A DNA stretch of 64,000 nt from positions 2,000,001-2,064,000 of the forward strand of contig LR990060.1 in assembly GCA_905147135.1 (NCBI GenBank), given 5' to 3'. A program made the translations under genes and the position numbers. The stretch is from Blastobasis lacticolella (Eukaryota; Arthropoda; Insecta; Lepidoptera; Blastobasidae). Under the pieces are notes generated by a model. The model made no database searches, was not told the origin of the DNA, and saw only the letters and a list, made by a program, of their open reading frames with translations. Below, in pieces: positions 31,606 through 43,048 of the stretch. The stretch's first letter is position 1. Every line of letters starts with the position of its first letter.

Positions 31606-31610
<5 letters not shown>

Positions 31611-31641
<31 letters not shown>
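31611..31641. repeat. (AT)n microsatellite left of LTR element E1
   Basis: A 31-bp pure AT tract ends exactly where the first LTR starts with TG. Shorter tracts follow E1 (36537-36554, 18 bp) and E2 (42328-42344, 17 bp). Confidence 0.95.
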
Positions 31642-31645
<4 letters not shown>

Positions 31646-32022
31646 GTCGCGTGAAGGAAAGGGTGTATCAGGATCATTGTCATCAGGGTGGTGATATCAG
31701 TATTAGATCGTCCAGATAAATTAAAGAAAAGGTTCACATTTACTCCACTGTATTTATTCCAATTCATTTTTGCACATCACTTATAATTTCATTTATTTTC
31801 AAACGTAAATAACACTTTGTATAAACGAAATGTGGAGACAGTTTCAAGACGCGTCACTCCTCGGCGGCGGTCGCGCCAAGAATGGCCGCCACTCCGCCCG
31901 AGTCGTGCCGTCGAGACTCTGTCAGCACGCCCCACCAGAGGGCGCACTCCCACTTCCGTTTTCATCGTCATGAGTCCGTACTATTGACCACATTATTCCA
32001 TACTATTGACCGCGATCCGTCA
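31642..32022 (-). repeat. E1 LTR, left copy
   Basis: 381 bp, TG...CA. On the minus strand it holds 'ggaataaatacagtgg' and 'aaaataaatg' as candidate polyadenylation signals. 'ccaccagagggcgcactc' is conserved between the E1 and E2 LTRs. Confidence 0.9.
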
Positions 32023-32664
32023 CGGCCGTCCTGCTGTACACACGTCCTCGTGTGTTATCTGAAACATGAAAACCATAGCACAGTACCATATTCGCTCGGT
32101 CACATCTGACCACAACACATCACCCAAGTAAGTCTTATGAATCATGTGATTGGATCTATCACGACTGCATTAACCCACCAATTCTTCACATAAAACATAC
32201 GTACATTATCATTTATCATACTAAACTTCTGTAGATTGAGAGATAACAACATCAACTTGTACACAAATTATTCTTTATAAGTTGCCGACATAAATTCAGC
32301 TACGGCTTCAGTTTATTAGAGAGGCGTGACAAGATATAACACCAGACTATGAACCGTATCACAATTACCACCAATGAAGTAGGTTTAATCATCGTCACCA
32401 GTGTTTTCCCTTGACGCTCTGGTTGAGTGGGAAACAAGCCCCAATCACAGAGCTCGCGTATTGTCTCCGACGTCCATTACTGTCGGTACTTAGATTCACT
32501 ACAAATATGTGACATACCTACTTAAAATTTTCAGTACTCAGCAATAGACCCAATGTTACTTCGAGTGGGATCGAAACACTCCTTCATTAAATGCCATATG
32601 ATTCTTGGTCATCCGTCAGCGCCATCCTAATTTAAAAAAATTAGAGTAATGTTACCATACAGGA

Positions 32665-33175
32665 GTAATGACACACAGGCAAACCACCACACTGACGAAC
32701 GCCATCAGGCGGGCCGCCACGCAACCGGGCCGCCACGCAACTGGACCTGCACACAAGCGAAATACCACACAGACTAGGTGTCACACAGGCTGGGTGTCAC
32801 TCTGGTCAGTGCCACTCTAATCGTCAAACTATGAGTCTATTAATCATATAGCTTGTGTCACGTCTGCCATAGTACGATACAGGTAAGATGTCACACAAGG
32901 GTAAATTTCACAGAGGCGAAATGTCACACAGACTTTCTGCCACACAGGCGAAATGCCAAACAGGCGGGATGCCAAACAGGCGGGATGCCACACAGGCGGG
33001 ATGCCACACAGGCGGGATGCCACTCAGGCGGGATGCCACACAGGCGGGATGCCACACAGGCGGGATGCCACACAGGCGGGATGCCACACAGGCAGAATGC
33101 CACACAGGTAGGTGCCACAGGGCCGGGAGCCACACAGGCGGGAGCCACACAGGCAGGAGCCACACAGGCGGGACA
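32665..33175. repeat. Minisatellite in E1, 16-bp unit
   Basis: Regular array (about 32935-33110) of 'gccacacaggcgggat', surrounded by diverged 'cacacaggc' units from 32665 on. Its lack of stop codons produces several open frames on both strands that are artefacts. The matching array in E2 uses a 15-bp unit. Confidence 0.95.
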
Positions 33176-34849
33176 AATAAATAGAAGTCAATAAACATTG
33201 CCAACATATCAACTCAGTGTTGTTCATTCGTCACATTTTTTAAACCGGTAGGTACTTTTAGACTCTAGTAATACCTCTATCTATAATATCTATCTACTGT
33301 AGTAGCCGTACTTATATAACCTGTGCTTAACTTATATAACTTATATATCGACTGTTACATTATACTTTTCAATATGAAATGGCTAAAATCATGAAGTAGA
33401 AACACGCTTTACTTCACTAATAGCTGTCTATTGACTCAACTCGTGGTCAATCCTTCGACCAAATCTGCACTAAGTCAGTGATAGGTAACACAGTTTATCT
33501 GCTATGAGTCATTGGTTACAGCAGTACATCTGTTACCACGACAAAACTAAACAAGTAATTATCATCATAATCGATTTTAACTGTTCAAACTAGTATACTC
33601 TATCTAGACTCTACGTTTCGTTTAATCTCCCATTTTGAAACGATTTAACAATGTTTGTAATAATGAAGGTGTCCCATATCCAGCCGCCTACTAAAAAAAT
33701 TATAACATTCAATTTGCCATCTACAGCCAACATCAACAACAACATCGAGACTTTCGGAGCTCTCAGCCCAATGAGTCACACATGACTCCCAGGCCACTCC
33801 AAGTCAGCCAAATAAATCAGGATGTTTGACCTCAACAACAGTTCAGGTACTACTAAACTTGTACTGGCAGAAGGATATAAAATCTCACCATTGCTTACAC
33901 TGCCTCATCTTACTGGTACAACAACAGAACTCGAAAAAGTTACTTTATATCGGTAATAAAAGAAATTTCAGTACTCGAAGCCGACTATTCAACAATCACC
34001 AAAATATCTGGACTTTCAACATTTTCTCACAAAGCTTGAAACAACTACCTTCTATAAGCCACGCTCCCATAGCCTCCACCAGGCCGGTAAGCAACCATAA
34101 AACTCTCCCATAGCCTCCATCAGCCCACCATCATTGATAAAACACGATAACCTTCATCCGATGATGCAACAAATTTTGAGAAAACAAAACTATCACATAA
34201 ATCTTATAAAAACCTCGGCTCGATAGTCGTCACATATTGAGTTAGCTTCTTAGGTAGATCCGTCTAACAAAGTCTTTATCCAGGTCAAACTGTCACATTA
34301 GCATAGTACAAATGGTGTTCGCTCGAACTAAGTCACAGGTTTATCTTTAGTTACTCAAAACATAATTCGAAATTATCTACCGTCAATCAGTTCACTTACT
34401 CGTATTTACTTATTTTTCGATTAATAACTTGATACCAACTTAAAATTAAATTACTAACCAAACTACCCCTTTTTTTTCAATTTTCTGAAACGTTTATGGG
34501 TGATCCCATTGTTGCCGCGGATATCTTCTATAACATTGGCAAACTACGACCACAATAACAAACATTATACTGAAATATGGAAAATTTCATTCCAATGTCT
34601 CCGGTTAAATGTAAATAAACACGCTAACAATTTTTCTCTTTTTTTTTCGATACATCTTGGCATCTTGTCCCGCTCTCATAGAAATCGCGGAGATCTGTAC
34701 TGGGTCATTGTTGAAATTTTGCACATTCGAAGCCTATCCTATATCTAAGACACAACATCCTAAAGTACAATAGCTAATTGTTCCACAAATTCACTGCAAC
34801 GGCATCCCTGCCACACTGTTATTATCAAATATTTACTTAATCAGCAATC

Positions 34850-35060
34850 TGGAACGACTTATAGTGACGGGAAAAGTCGAAGGCAAGAGACTCAAGAGGC
34901 CGAAGTCCAAAGAGATTAACGATACATCCGTCAACGTCGCATTACATGAGGCGACTGATCGAAACCGATGGTGACACGCAGTTGACAAACTCCGAAGATG
35001 TCACGATCCTCAGCAGTGAGGCAACGATCAAGAAGAAGAAGTCAACCAGCAGCAGCACCA
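34850..35060 (+). pseudogene. Captured LINE C terminus inside E1, decayed
   Basis: Reads like the homologous stretch at 39963-40247 in E2 (LERL-VTGKVEGKR), but frame is lost after 'gagactcaagaggccgaag'. Inherited from an ancestor of E1 and E2. Confidence 0.6.
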
Positions 35061-35661
35061 CCATAATGATGCTTACGTACTCAATTTATAAAAATAATAG
35101 GACTATGCTTTCAAGTATTTCTTATTCTTGTTTTCCGATAACTGACGTGATGTTGGTAATACGTAAAATCATAGCATACCATGTTTCAAGATGGTAAAAT
35201 AATCTTAGATTAAATGTCACTTTTTTACTTTAAACACTGTATTGTAACATCGGGAAGGATTTAACATAATTTTTACTATTTTTGTGGAGTGATTTTTTTT
35301 TCTCAGTAATATTATATCAGGCAGCCCACATTAATTGACATAGGTACCCGCAAAAGCTAACATTTATTAAACTTGGCAGTAGTTTTTGACATCTATACCA
35401 ACAAATTATAACACTGACCATAAATGACGTTCTTTTTGTTTTGTTTACATTCTTTCTATTTGTAGTTTCACTAAAGATACAAATAAACCTGCACTTCTCT
35501 GTACTAAGGGTATCAATAGTGTTTCTGTTAGAATACTTTTCTGAATTATCAAAGTAAATAACTCCTAAAATCCGCTAGGGAGCCTCTTTTCAGCACAGGT
35601 TTTTACCAAATAATTATTATGTATAGGACTCACCAGATAGAGAGGAACTGTTAATATCACA

Positions 35662-36000
35662 TCATTTCTCAGTCATGTCCGCAACACTCGCAGATTGTCT
35701 ACCATCGTCCCATGTTGAAACAATCACGTTGAGGCTACCAGTCCAGCGTTGCATTGCAATGTGTTTCTCGTAGGTGAAGCGAACCGTTGTACACAAAGTG
35801 CCGTCCATAGTAATTTTCACTCGATTTTTAATAATTGTGTCAATATCCCAGTGGTGCTCTCGAAGGCCCGGGGTCTGCCTGGACAATGACCCATTTGGTA
35901 CAGATGATTTGTTGTTTACATTATAAATCCCCCAATCTCTCTGACGAAGTCTTTGTCTTATATCTCGGGGTGTTTGGACTCTTGGCTGCGCTTTGAACAT
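35662..36000 (-). CDS. Uncharacterised 112-aa ORF next to the E1 leader
   Basis: Starts 155 nt inside the right LTR (the 5' LTR if the element runs on the minus strand), where gag would begin. The N terminus is basic (QTPRDIRQRLRQRD). No zinc knuckle or capsid motif. The E2 counterpart (ATG at 41519) keeps the first 20 or so codons, then hits a stop after a small deletion, so conservation is poor and coding function is doubtful. Confidence 0.3.
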   Translation of the reverse strand: MFKAQPRVQTPRDIRQRLRQRDWGIYNVNNKSSVPNGSLSRQTPGLREHHWDIDTIIKNRVKITMDGTLCTTVRFTYEKHIAMQRWTGSLNVIVSTWDDGRQSASVADMTEK

Positions 36001-36155
36001 GTTAAATCATTTTAAATTTTAATGTAGGCAACTCAACTGGATCGAGTAATCACTTTCCTTTTATTATTACGCTTTCACGAAGCGTGTCTGTATTTTCTTT
36101 GTCGCTTTTCATCATACCATCTCTTGGGCGTTACGTTCGTCATCACCGCTTCTGA

Positions 36156-36536
36156 TGTCGTCGCGTGAAGGAAAGGGTGTATCAGGATCATTGTCATCAG
36201 GGTGGTGATATCAGTATTAGATCGTCCAGATAAATTAAAGAAAAGGTTCACATTTACTCCACTGTATTTATTCCAATTCATTTTTGCACATCACTTATAA
36301 TTTCATTTATTTTCAAACGTAAATAACACTTTGTATAAACGAAATGTGGAGACAGTTTCAAGACGCGTCACTCCACGGCGGCGGTCGCGCCAAGAATGGC
36401 CGCCACTCCGCCCGAGTCGTGCCGTCGAGACTCTGTCAGCACGCCCCACCAGAGGGCGCACTCCCACTTCCGTTTTCATCGTCATGAGTCCGTACTATTG
36501 ACCACATTATTCCATACTATTGACCGCGATCCGTCA
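36156..36536 (-). repeat. E1 LTR, right copy
   Basis: 381 bp, differing from the left copy at one position by eye. Just inside it the minus strand reads 'tcagaagcggtgatgacg'; E2 has 'tcagaagtgggatgacg'. This conserved edge could include the primer-binding site, but no tRNA match could be tested. Confidence 0.9.
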
Positions 36537-36554
36537 TATATATATATATATATA

Positions 36555-37208
36555 TGTCGTCGCGTGAAGGCAAGGGGAGTATCAGGATCATTGTCATCAG
36601 GGTGGTGATATCAGTATTAGATATTCCAGATAAATTAAAGAATAGGTTCACATTTACTCCACTGTATTTATTCCAATTAATTTTTGCACATCACTTATAA
36701 TTTCACTTGAAATCAGAGCAGTATCACAATGTAGGCAGTTGAGGTGAATAACTTTCTTATTTCAAAAAGGATTTATTATTACTTTATTTCCAAACGTAAA
36801 TAACACTTTCACTTTTTTCTGAAAACCAGCGCTGTGACAGGCATTAGCCCTCACAGCATTATGCTGAGACTGGTCCATTTCGGTTTCCATTACATCACTG
36901 GCTGGTCTTATGTAATTTTCAATAATTATAATTTACTGTACTTACCTTAGGTTAAGGATGTAATGAAGATCCGAATAAAATACTGTCTATGTCTATGTCT
37001 ATGTCTATTAACGAAATGTGGAGACAGTTTCAAGACGCGTCACTCCTCGGCGGCGGTCGCGCCAAGAATGGCCGCCACTCGGCCCGAGTCGTGCCGTCGA
37101 GACTCTGTCAGCACGCCCCACCAGAGGGCGCACTCCCACCTCCGTTTTCATCGTCATGAGTCCGTACTACTGACCACATGAGTCCATACTATTGACCGTG
37201 ATCCGTCA
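36555..37208 (-). repeat. E2 LTR, left copy, with embedded LINE tail
   Basis: Homologous to the E1 LTR at both ends, but about 270 bp longer: between 'cttataatttca' and 'aacgaaatgtgg' it carries 'gaaaaccagcgctgtgacag', 'gctgagactggtccatttcg' and (TCTATG)n, the 3' end of the LINE family seen at 47665-47870. Confidence 0.9.
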
Positions 37209-38225
37209 CGGCCGTCCTGCTGTACACACGTCCTCGTGTGTAATCTGAAACATGAAAACCATAGCACAGTACTATATTCGCTCGGTCACTTCTGACCACA
37301 ACACATCACCCAAATAAGTCTTATGAATCATGTGATTGGATCTATCACGACTGCATTAACCCACCAATTCTTCACATAAAACATACGTCCATTATCATTT
37401 ATCATACTAAACTTCTGTAGATTGAGAGATAACAACATCATCTTGTACATAAATTATTCTTTATAAGTTGCCGACATAAATTCAGCTACGACTTCAGTTC
37501 ATTAGAGAGGCGTGACAAGGTATAACACCAGACGGTTCATAAACCGTATCACAATTACCACCAATGAAGAAGGTTTAATCATCGTCACCAGTGTTTTCCC
37601 CTTGATGCTCTTGTTGAGTGGGATACAAGCCCCAATCACAGAGCTCGCGTATCGTCCCCGACGTCCATTACTGTAGGTACTTAGATTCACTACAAATATG
37701 TGACATACCTACATCAAATTTTCAGTACTCAGCAAAAGACCCAATGTTACTTCGAGTGGGATTGAAACACTCCTTCATTAAATGCCATATGATTTTTGGT
37801 CATCCGTCAGCGCCATCCTAATTTAAAAAGAATAAGTAATGTTACCATACAGGAGAAATGACACACAGGCGACGAACCACCACACGACGGACGCCATCAG
37901 TCGGGCCGCCACGCAATCAGGCCGCCACGCAACCAGGCCGCCACGCAACTGGACCTGCACACAAGCGAAATACCACACAGACTAGGTGCCACACAGGTTG
38001 GGTGTCACTCTGGTCAGTGCCACTCTAATCGTCAAACTATGAGTTTATTCATCATATATCCTGTGTCACGTCTACCAAAGCACGATACAGGTAAGATGTC
38101 ACACACGGGTAAATTTCACAGAGGCATAATGCCACACATAAAAATGCCACACCGGCGAAATGCCATACAGGTAGAATGCCTCACAGGCTAAATACCACAC
38201 AGACTTAATGTCACACAGACTATGC

Positions 38226-38424
38226 CACACAGGCGAAATGCCAAACAGGCGGGATGCCACACAGGCGGGAGCCACACAGGCGGGAGCCACACAGGCGGGA
38301 GCCACACAGGCGGGAGCCACACAGGCGGGAGCAACACAGGCGGGAGCCACACAGGCGGGAGCCACACAGGCGGGAGCCACACAGGCGGGAGCCACACAGA
38401 CGGGAGCCACACAGGCGGGACAAA
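38226..38424. repeat. Minisatellite in E2, 15-bp unit
   Basis: About ten tandem copies of 'gccacacaggcggga', one base shorter than in E1, almost perfectly homogeneous except 'gcaacacaggcggga' and 'gccacacagacggga'. Diverged units precede it from about 37860. Open frames here are artefacts. Confidence 0.95.
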
Positions 38425-39962
38425 TAAATAGAAGCTGTCTATAGATTCTCAGCTCGTGGTCAATCCTTCGACCAAATCTGTACTAAGTCAGTGACAGGTA
38501 ACAGTCTATCTGCTATCATAACCCGGTCAATAACGGTCTACGAGTTACACAACAAGTAATCGTCACAGATCCGAACAACTGTTTACGGTGTCATCTCTAC
38601 AAAAACAACAAAATAAAATAAAATAAAAATAAACATTATTTCTACTGCCCAATATCAAAACTAAATCAGAAGTTTAATAATAAGAAGCTCTCACGTCTAT
38701 TTGATACGCCAGTTATAGGTAACAATAGTCCATTTGTTGCCACACCAAAACTAAACAAGCAATAATCATCGTCATCGATTTTAACTGTTCGAACGAGTAT
38801 ACTCTATCTAGACTTTACGTTACGTTTAAGCTCCCATTTTGAAACCATTTAACAATGTTTGTAATAACGAAGGCATCCCATATCAAGCCGCCTTCTAAAA
38901 AAATTACAAAATAAAATTTGCTATCTACAGCCACAACATCCGAGACTTTCGGGGCTCTTAGCCCAATGAGTCACACACATGACTCCCGGGTCACTCCAAG
39001 TCAGCCAAATAAATCTGGATGTTTGACCTCAACAACAATTCAGGTACTTAATATGAAATCTCACCATTGCTTACACTGTCATCTTACTGGCACAACAACA
39101 GAACTCAAAATAGTTACTTTATATCAGTAATCAAGGAAATTTCAGTACTCGAAGCTAAAAATAATTTATAAAACCGGCTATTGAACTATCACCAAAATAT
39201 CTGGACTTTCTCATCATCGTTATCGTTCAACACTTTCTCACAAAGCTTAAAACATCTACCTGCTATTAGCCACGCTCCCATAGCCTCCATCAGGCCGGTA
39301 AGCAACCATAAAACTCTCCCATAGGCTCCATTAGCCCACCATCACTGATAAAACACGATCACCTTCATCCGATGATGCAACAAATTTTGAGAAAACAAAA
39401 CGATCACATAAATCTCATAAAAACCTCGGCTCGATAGTCGTCACGTATTGGGTTAGCGTCTTAGATTGATCCGTCTAACAAAGTCTTTATCCAGGTCAAA
39501 CTAAGTCACATTGACTTAGTACACATGGTTTTCGGTCGAACTAAGTCACAGGTTTATTTTTAGTTACTCAAAACATAATTCGAAATTATCTACCGTCAAT
39601 CAGTGCACTTACTCGTGTTTACTTTTTTTTTTTCGTTAAATAACTTGATACTAATATAAAATTACGTTACTAACCAAACTACCTTTTTTTTTGTAGTATT
39701 ATAAGAAACGTATATCGGTGATCCCATTTTTACCGCGGATATCTTATCTCTCTATTCTACAACATTGGGAAACTACGACCACAATAACAAACATTATACT
39801 GAAATATGGAAAATTTCGTTCGAATTTCTCCTGTTAAATGTAAACAAACACGCTAATAATTTTTCTTTTTTTTTTCTCTCGATACATGTTTGCACCCTCC
39901 CGCTCGCATAGAAATCGCGGAGATCGCGGGGTCGTTATTGAATTTGCACATTCGAAGCCTAT

Positions 39963-40247
39963 GTGAAGCCTATCCTATCTCTAAGACAACATCCTAAAGT
40001 ACACCAGCTAATTGTTCCACAAACTCACTGCTACGGCATCCCTGCCACACTGTTATTATCAAATATTTACTTAATCAGCAATCTGGAACGACTTATGGTG
40101 ACGGGAAAAGTCGAAGGCAAGAGACCCAGAGGCCGAAGTCTGAAAAGATGGGTGGACCAAATATCCGAACGATTCATCGAAACCGATGAAGACATGCAGT
40201 TTACCGAAGATCAGGATCAGGATCAGGATCAGGATCCTCAGCAGTGA
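39963..40247 (+). pseudogene. Captured LINE C terminus inside E2
   Basis: A 94-aa frame reading NLERLMVTGKVEGKRPRGR, then RWVDQISE and a (QD)n run from the 'gatcag' hexamer repeat. V-G-K-V-E-G-K-R-x-R-G-R-x-x-x-R-W-x-D-Q-I is a typical end of LINE reverse transcriptases. It is 5'-truncated, on the opposite strand to E2, and also present (decayed) in E1. Confidence 0.65.
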
Positions 40248-41029
40248 GGCAACGATCAAGAAGAAGAAGTCAGTCAGCAGCAGCACCACCATAAGTATGC
40301 TTACGTACTCAATTTATAAAAATAATAGCACTATGCTTTCCAAGTATTTCTTATTCTTGTTTTCTGATAACTGACGTGATGTTGGTAATACGTAAAATCA
40401 TAGCGCACCATGTTTCAAGATGGTAAAATAATCTTAGATTAAATAACACTTTTTTTACTATAAACACTGTTTGACATTGGGACGGATTTAACATAATTCT
40501 TACTATTTTTGTGGAGTGATTTTTTTTCTTAGTAACTTTCTATCAGACAGCCTACATTAATTGACATAGGTACCCGCAAAAGCTAACATTTTTAAACTTA
40601 GCAGTAGTTTTTGACATTTTTACCAACAAATTGTAACACTGACGTAACTGACGTTGTTTATGTTTTGTTTACATTCTTTCTGTTTGTAGTTTCACTAAAG
40701 ATACAAATAAACCTGCCATTCTCTCTACTAAGGGTATCAATAGTGTTTCTGTCAGAATACTTTTCTTAATTGTCAAAGTAAATAACTCCTAAAATCCGCT
40801 AGGGAGCCTCTTCAGCACAGGTTTTTACTAAATAATAATTATGTATAGGACTCACCAGATAGAGAGGAACTGTTAATATCACATCATTTCTCAGTCATGT
40901 ACACTCGCAGATTGTCTACCATCGTCGTCCCATGTTGAAACAATCACGTTGAGGCTACCAGTCCAGCGTTGCATTCCAATGTTGTTCTCGTAGGTGAAGC
41001 GAACCGTTGTGCACCATTGTTATGCAATA

Positions 41030-41322
41030 GAAGAAAATAATTGTATTAGTAAAACGAAAATAAAAAATTAATATACACCGTTTTTTATTGTTTGATTTTA
41101 TTTAATCTGCAGAAATCTAAGCAATTAATTTACTTGTGGTGTCAAACCACACTGCTAAATGAATCTAAATGTAAGCGTTTACTTTAAAGTCATTGAATAA
41201 ACTTTAGCTGGCTAATTTAGAACTACGCAAATTATTTAACTAACTCAATTTTATATTTAAAAAGGAAAATATTTTACATGAGTAATCTAAATTAAATTTA
41301 ACAAAAACAAAGAAGCCATACC
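41030..41322. mobile_element. AT-rich insertion of about 290 bp in E2
   Basis: E1 reads straight through 'aaccgttgtacacaaagtgccgtcc'; E2 has 'gttgtgcacca' then an AT-rich block, then 'taccaaagtgccgtcc'. A 4-bp 'acca' repeat flanks it. No terminal inverted repeats or tail; it lacks GT-AG borders, so it is not an intron. Confidence 0.55.
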
Positions 41323-41673
41323 AAAGTGCCGTCCATAGTAAGTTTCACTCGATTTTTAATAATGTTGTCGATATCCCAGTGGTGCTCTCGAAGGCCCGGG
41401 GTCTGCCTTGACCATGACCCTTTGGTACAGATGATCTGCTGTTTACTTTATGAATCTTTCTGACGAAGTCTTTGTCTTATATCTCGGGGTGTTTGGACTC
41501 TTGGCTGCGCTTTGAACATGTTAAATAATTTTACATTTTAATGTAGGCAACTCAACTGGATCGAGTAATTACCTTTCTTTTATTATTACGCTTTCACGTA
41601 GCGTATCTGCATTTTCTTTGTTGCTTTTCATCATACCATCTCTTGGGCGTTGCGTTCGTCATCCCACTTCTGA

Positions 41674-42327
41674 TGTCGTCGCGTGAAGGCAAGGGGAGTA
41701 TCAGGATCATTGTCATCAGGGTGGTGATATCAGTATTAGATATTCCAGATAAATTAAAGAATAGGTTCACATTTACTCCACTGTATTTATTCCAATTAAT
41801 TTTTGCACATCACTTATAATTTCACTTGAAATCAGAGCAGTATCACAATGTAGGCAGTTGAGGTGAATAACTTTCTTATTTCAAAAAGGATTTATTATTA
41901 CTTTATTTCCAAACGTAAATAACACTTTCACTTTTTTCTGAAAACCAGCGCTGTGACAGGCATTAGCCCTCACAGCATTATGCTGAGACTGGTCCATTTC
42001 GGTTTCCATTACATCACTGGCTGGTCTTATGTAATTTTCAATAATTATAATTTACTGTACTTACCTTAGGTTAAGGATGTAATGAAGATCCGAATAAAAT
42101 ACTGTCTATGTCTATGTCTATGTCTATTAACGAAATGTGGAGACAGTTTCAAGACGCGTCACTCCTCGGCGGCGGTCGCGCCAAGAATGGCCGCCACTCG
42201 GCCCGAGTCGTGCCGTCGAGACTCTGTCAGCACGCCCCACCAGAGGGCGCACTCCCACCTCCGTTTTCATCGTCATGAGTCCGTACTACTGACCACATGA
42301 GTCCATACTATTGACCGTGATCCGTCA
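41674..42327 (-). repeat. E2 LTR, right copy
   Basis: 654 bp, apparently identical to the left copy, including the embedded LINE tail and the three-fold 'tctatg' repeat. The adjoining interior edge on the minus strand is 'tcagaagtgggatgacg'. Confidence 0.9.
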
Positions 42328-42425
42328 TATATATATATATATATGCTTACATATTTTAAACTACGCAACGGATTATAATCCGGTTTTCAACAATGTATAG
42401 AGTCATTCAAAAATAAGGTTTATAA

Positions 42426-43048
42426 TAGAGATGAAACGGATATCCGGTTACTATCCGGTATCCGGCCTATCCGGCGCAAATTTACTATCCGGCCGGATTC
42501 CGGATAGTATAAAGTATATTAAAAGAACATAAAAATTATTTTATTCACAAAAGCAAAAAGTAATCCCACAAATTATAAATATTCCTTTATCAAAGCACCG
42601 TTGATTAGGTACCTACCCGTTGTTCATTTAGTAGGTAGGTTAGCAAAAAAATATCTTAAGGTAAAGTATTAAAAATTGGGTTAAAATACGAATTGCTCCT
42701 ACATTGAGAGGTAGCATGCGGTTTCGTGTGTCTTCTTATGCGAGCTTAAGAGAATATTTCACTACACTTTGTTCCACGATGCTGGGGCTAATTACCTGTA
42801 TTTTGAATGGAAGGTACCGTCCGAGGTCGGAGGAATTGTTCAGAATAAAGTTCAAATTATTTGTAGTTAACGAAGACTTGAAATCACGTAAACACATGCA
42901 GTTGTCTAATTTCCCACCCACGCTCATAGTTTGCATAGACTTGTTTACAGAGACTAAGTCCTGCCAATTATCCGGCCGCTGGATATCCGGCTATCCGGTT
43001 TATGGTGTGGCCGGATATCCGGCCAAACAACTATACGTTTCATCTCTA
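42426..43048. mobile_element. hAT-like MITE, 623 bp
   Basis: Exact 8-bp TSD 'gtttataa' (42418-42425 and 43049-43056) and perfect 13-bp inverted termini 'tagagatgaaacg'/'cgtttcatctcta'. TAGAG fits the hAT terminal pattern. Many 'atccgg' motifs cluster near both ends (42440-42515 and 42965-43025), as expected for transposase subterminal binding. The 121-aa frame inside is not recognised. Confidence 0.95.

Larger units (their letters stand above)
31642..36536 (-). mobile_element. Non-autonomous LTR retrotransposon E1 (4.9 kb)
   Basis: Two direct terminal repeats of exactly 381 bp (31642-32022 and 36156-36536) start TG and end CA. Reading them side by side shows one difference (T/A at the 'cactcctcgg'/'cactccacgg' position), so insertion is recent. 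The 4.13-kb interior has no gag, protease, RT or integrase frame. Minus orientation is inferred because AATAAA signals in the LTRs and the only long leader-proximal ORF (35662-36000) lie on that strand. The interior holds a minisatellite and a captured LINE C terminus. It corresponds to the LARD type of structure: long terminal repeats with a large non-coding interior. Confidence 0.85.
36555..42327 (-). mobile_element. Non-autonomous LTR retrotransposon E2 (5.8 kb)
   Basis: Two direct LTRs of exactly 654 bp (36555-37208 and 41674-42327), TG...CA, with no difference seen by eye. The 4.47-kb interior is colinear with E1 but diverged by many substitutions and indels, including a 15-bp-unit minisatellite and an insertion of about 290 bp (41030-41320). 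No gag-pol. It lies in the same orientation as E1, separated by 18 bp of (TA)n. Confidence 0.85.

Noticed and set aside
32935..33175. CRISPR-like array
   Set aside because: Units are contiguous with no spacers, and the organism is an animal.
32853..33227. Several overlapping ORFs on both strands with repeated HTGG/PVWH motifs
   Set aside because: They come from the 16-bp minisatellite in E1, open in several frames.
38099..38444. ORFs with VAPACVAP or ATQAG repeats
   Set aside because: They come from the 15-bp minisatellite in E2, open in several frames.
41030..41322. Intron in an E2 gene
   Set aside because: On the minus strand it starts with GT only in one placement and has no AG at the other border; a 4-bp flanking repeat favours insertion.
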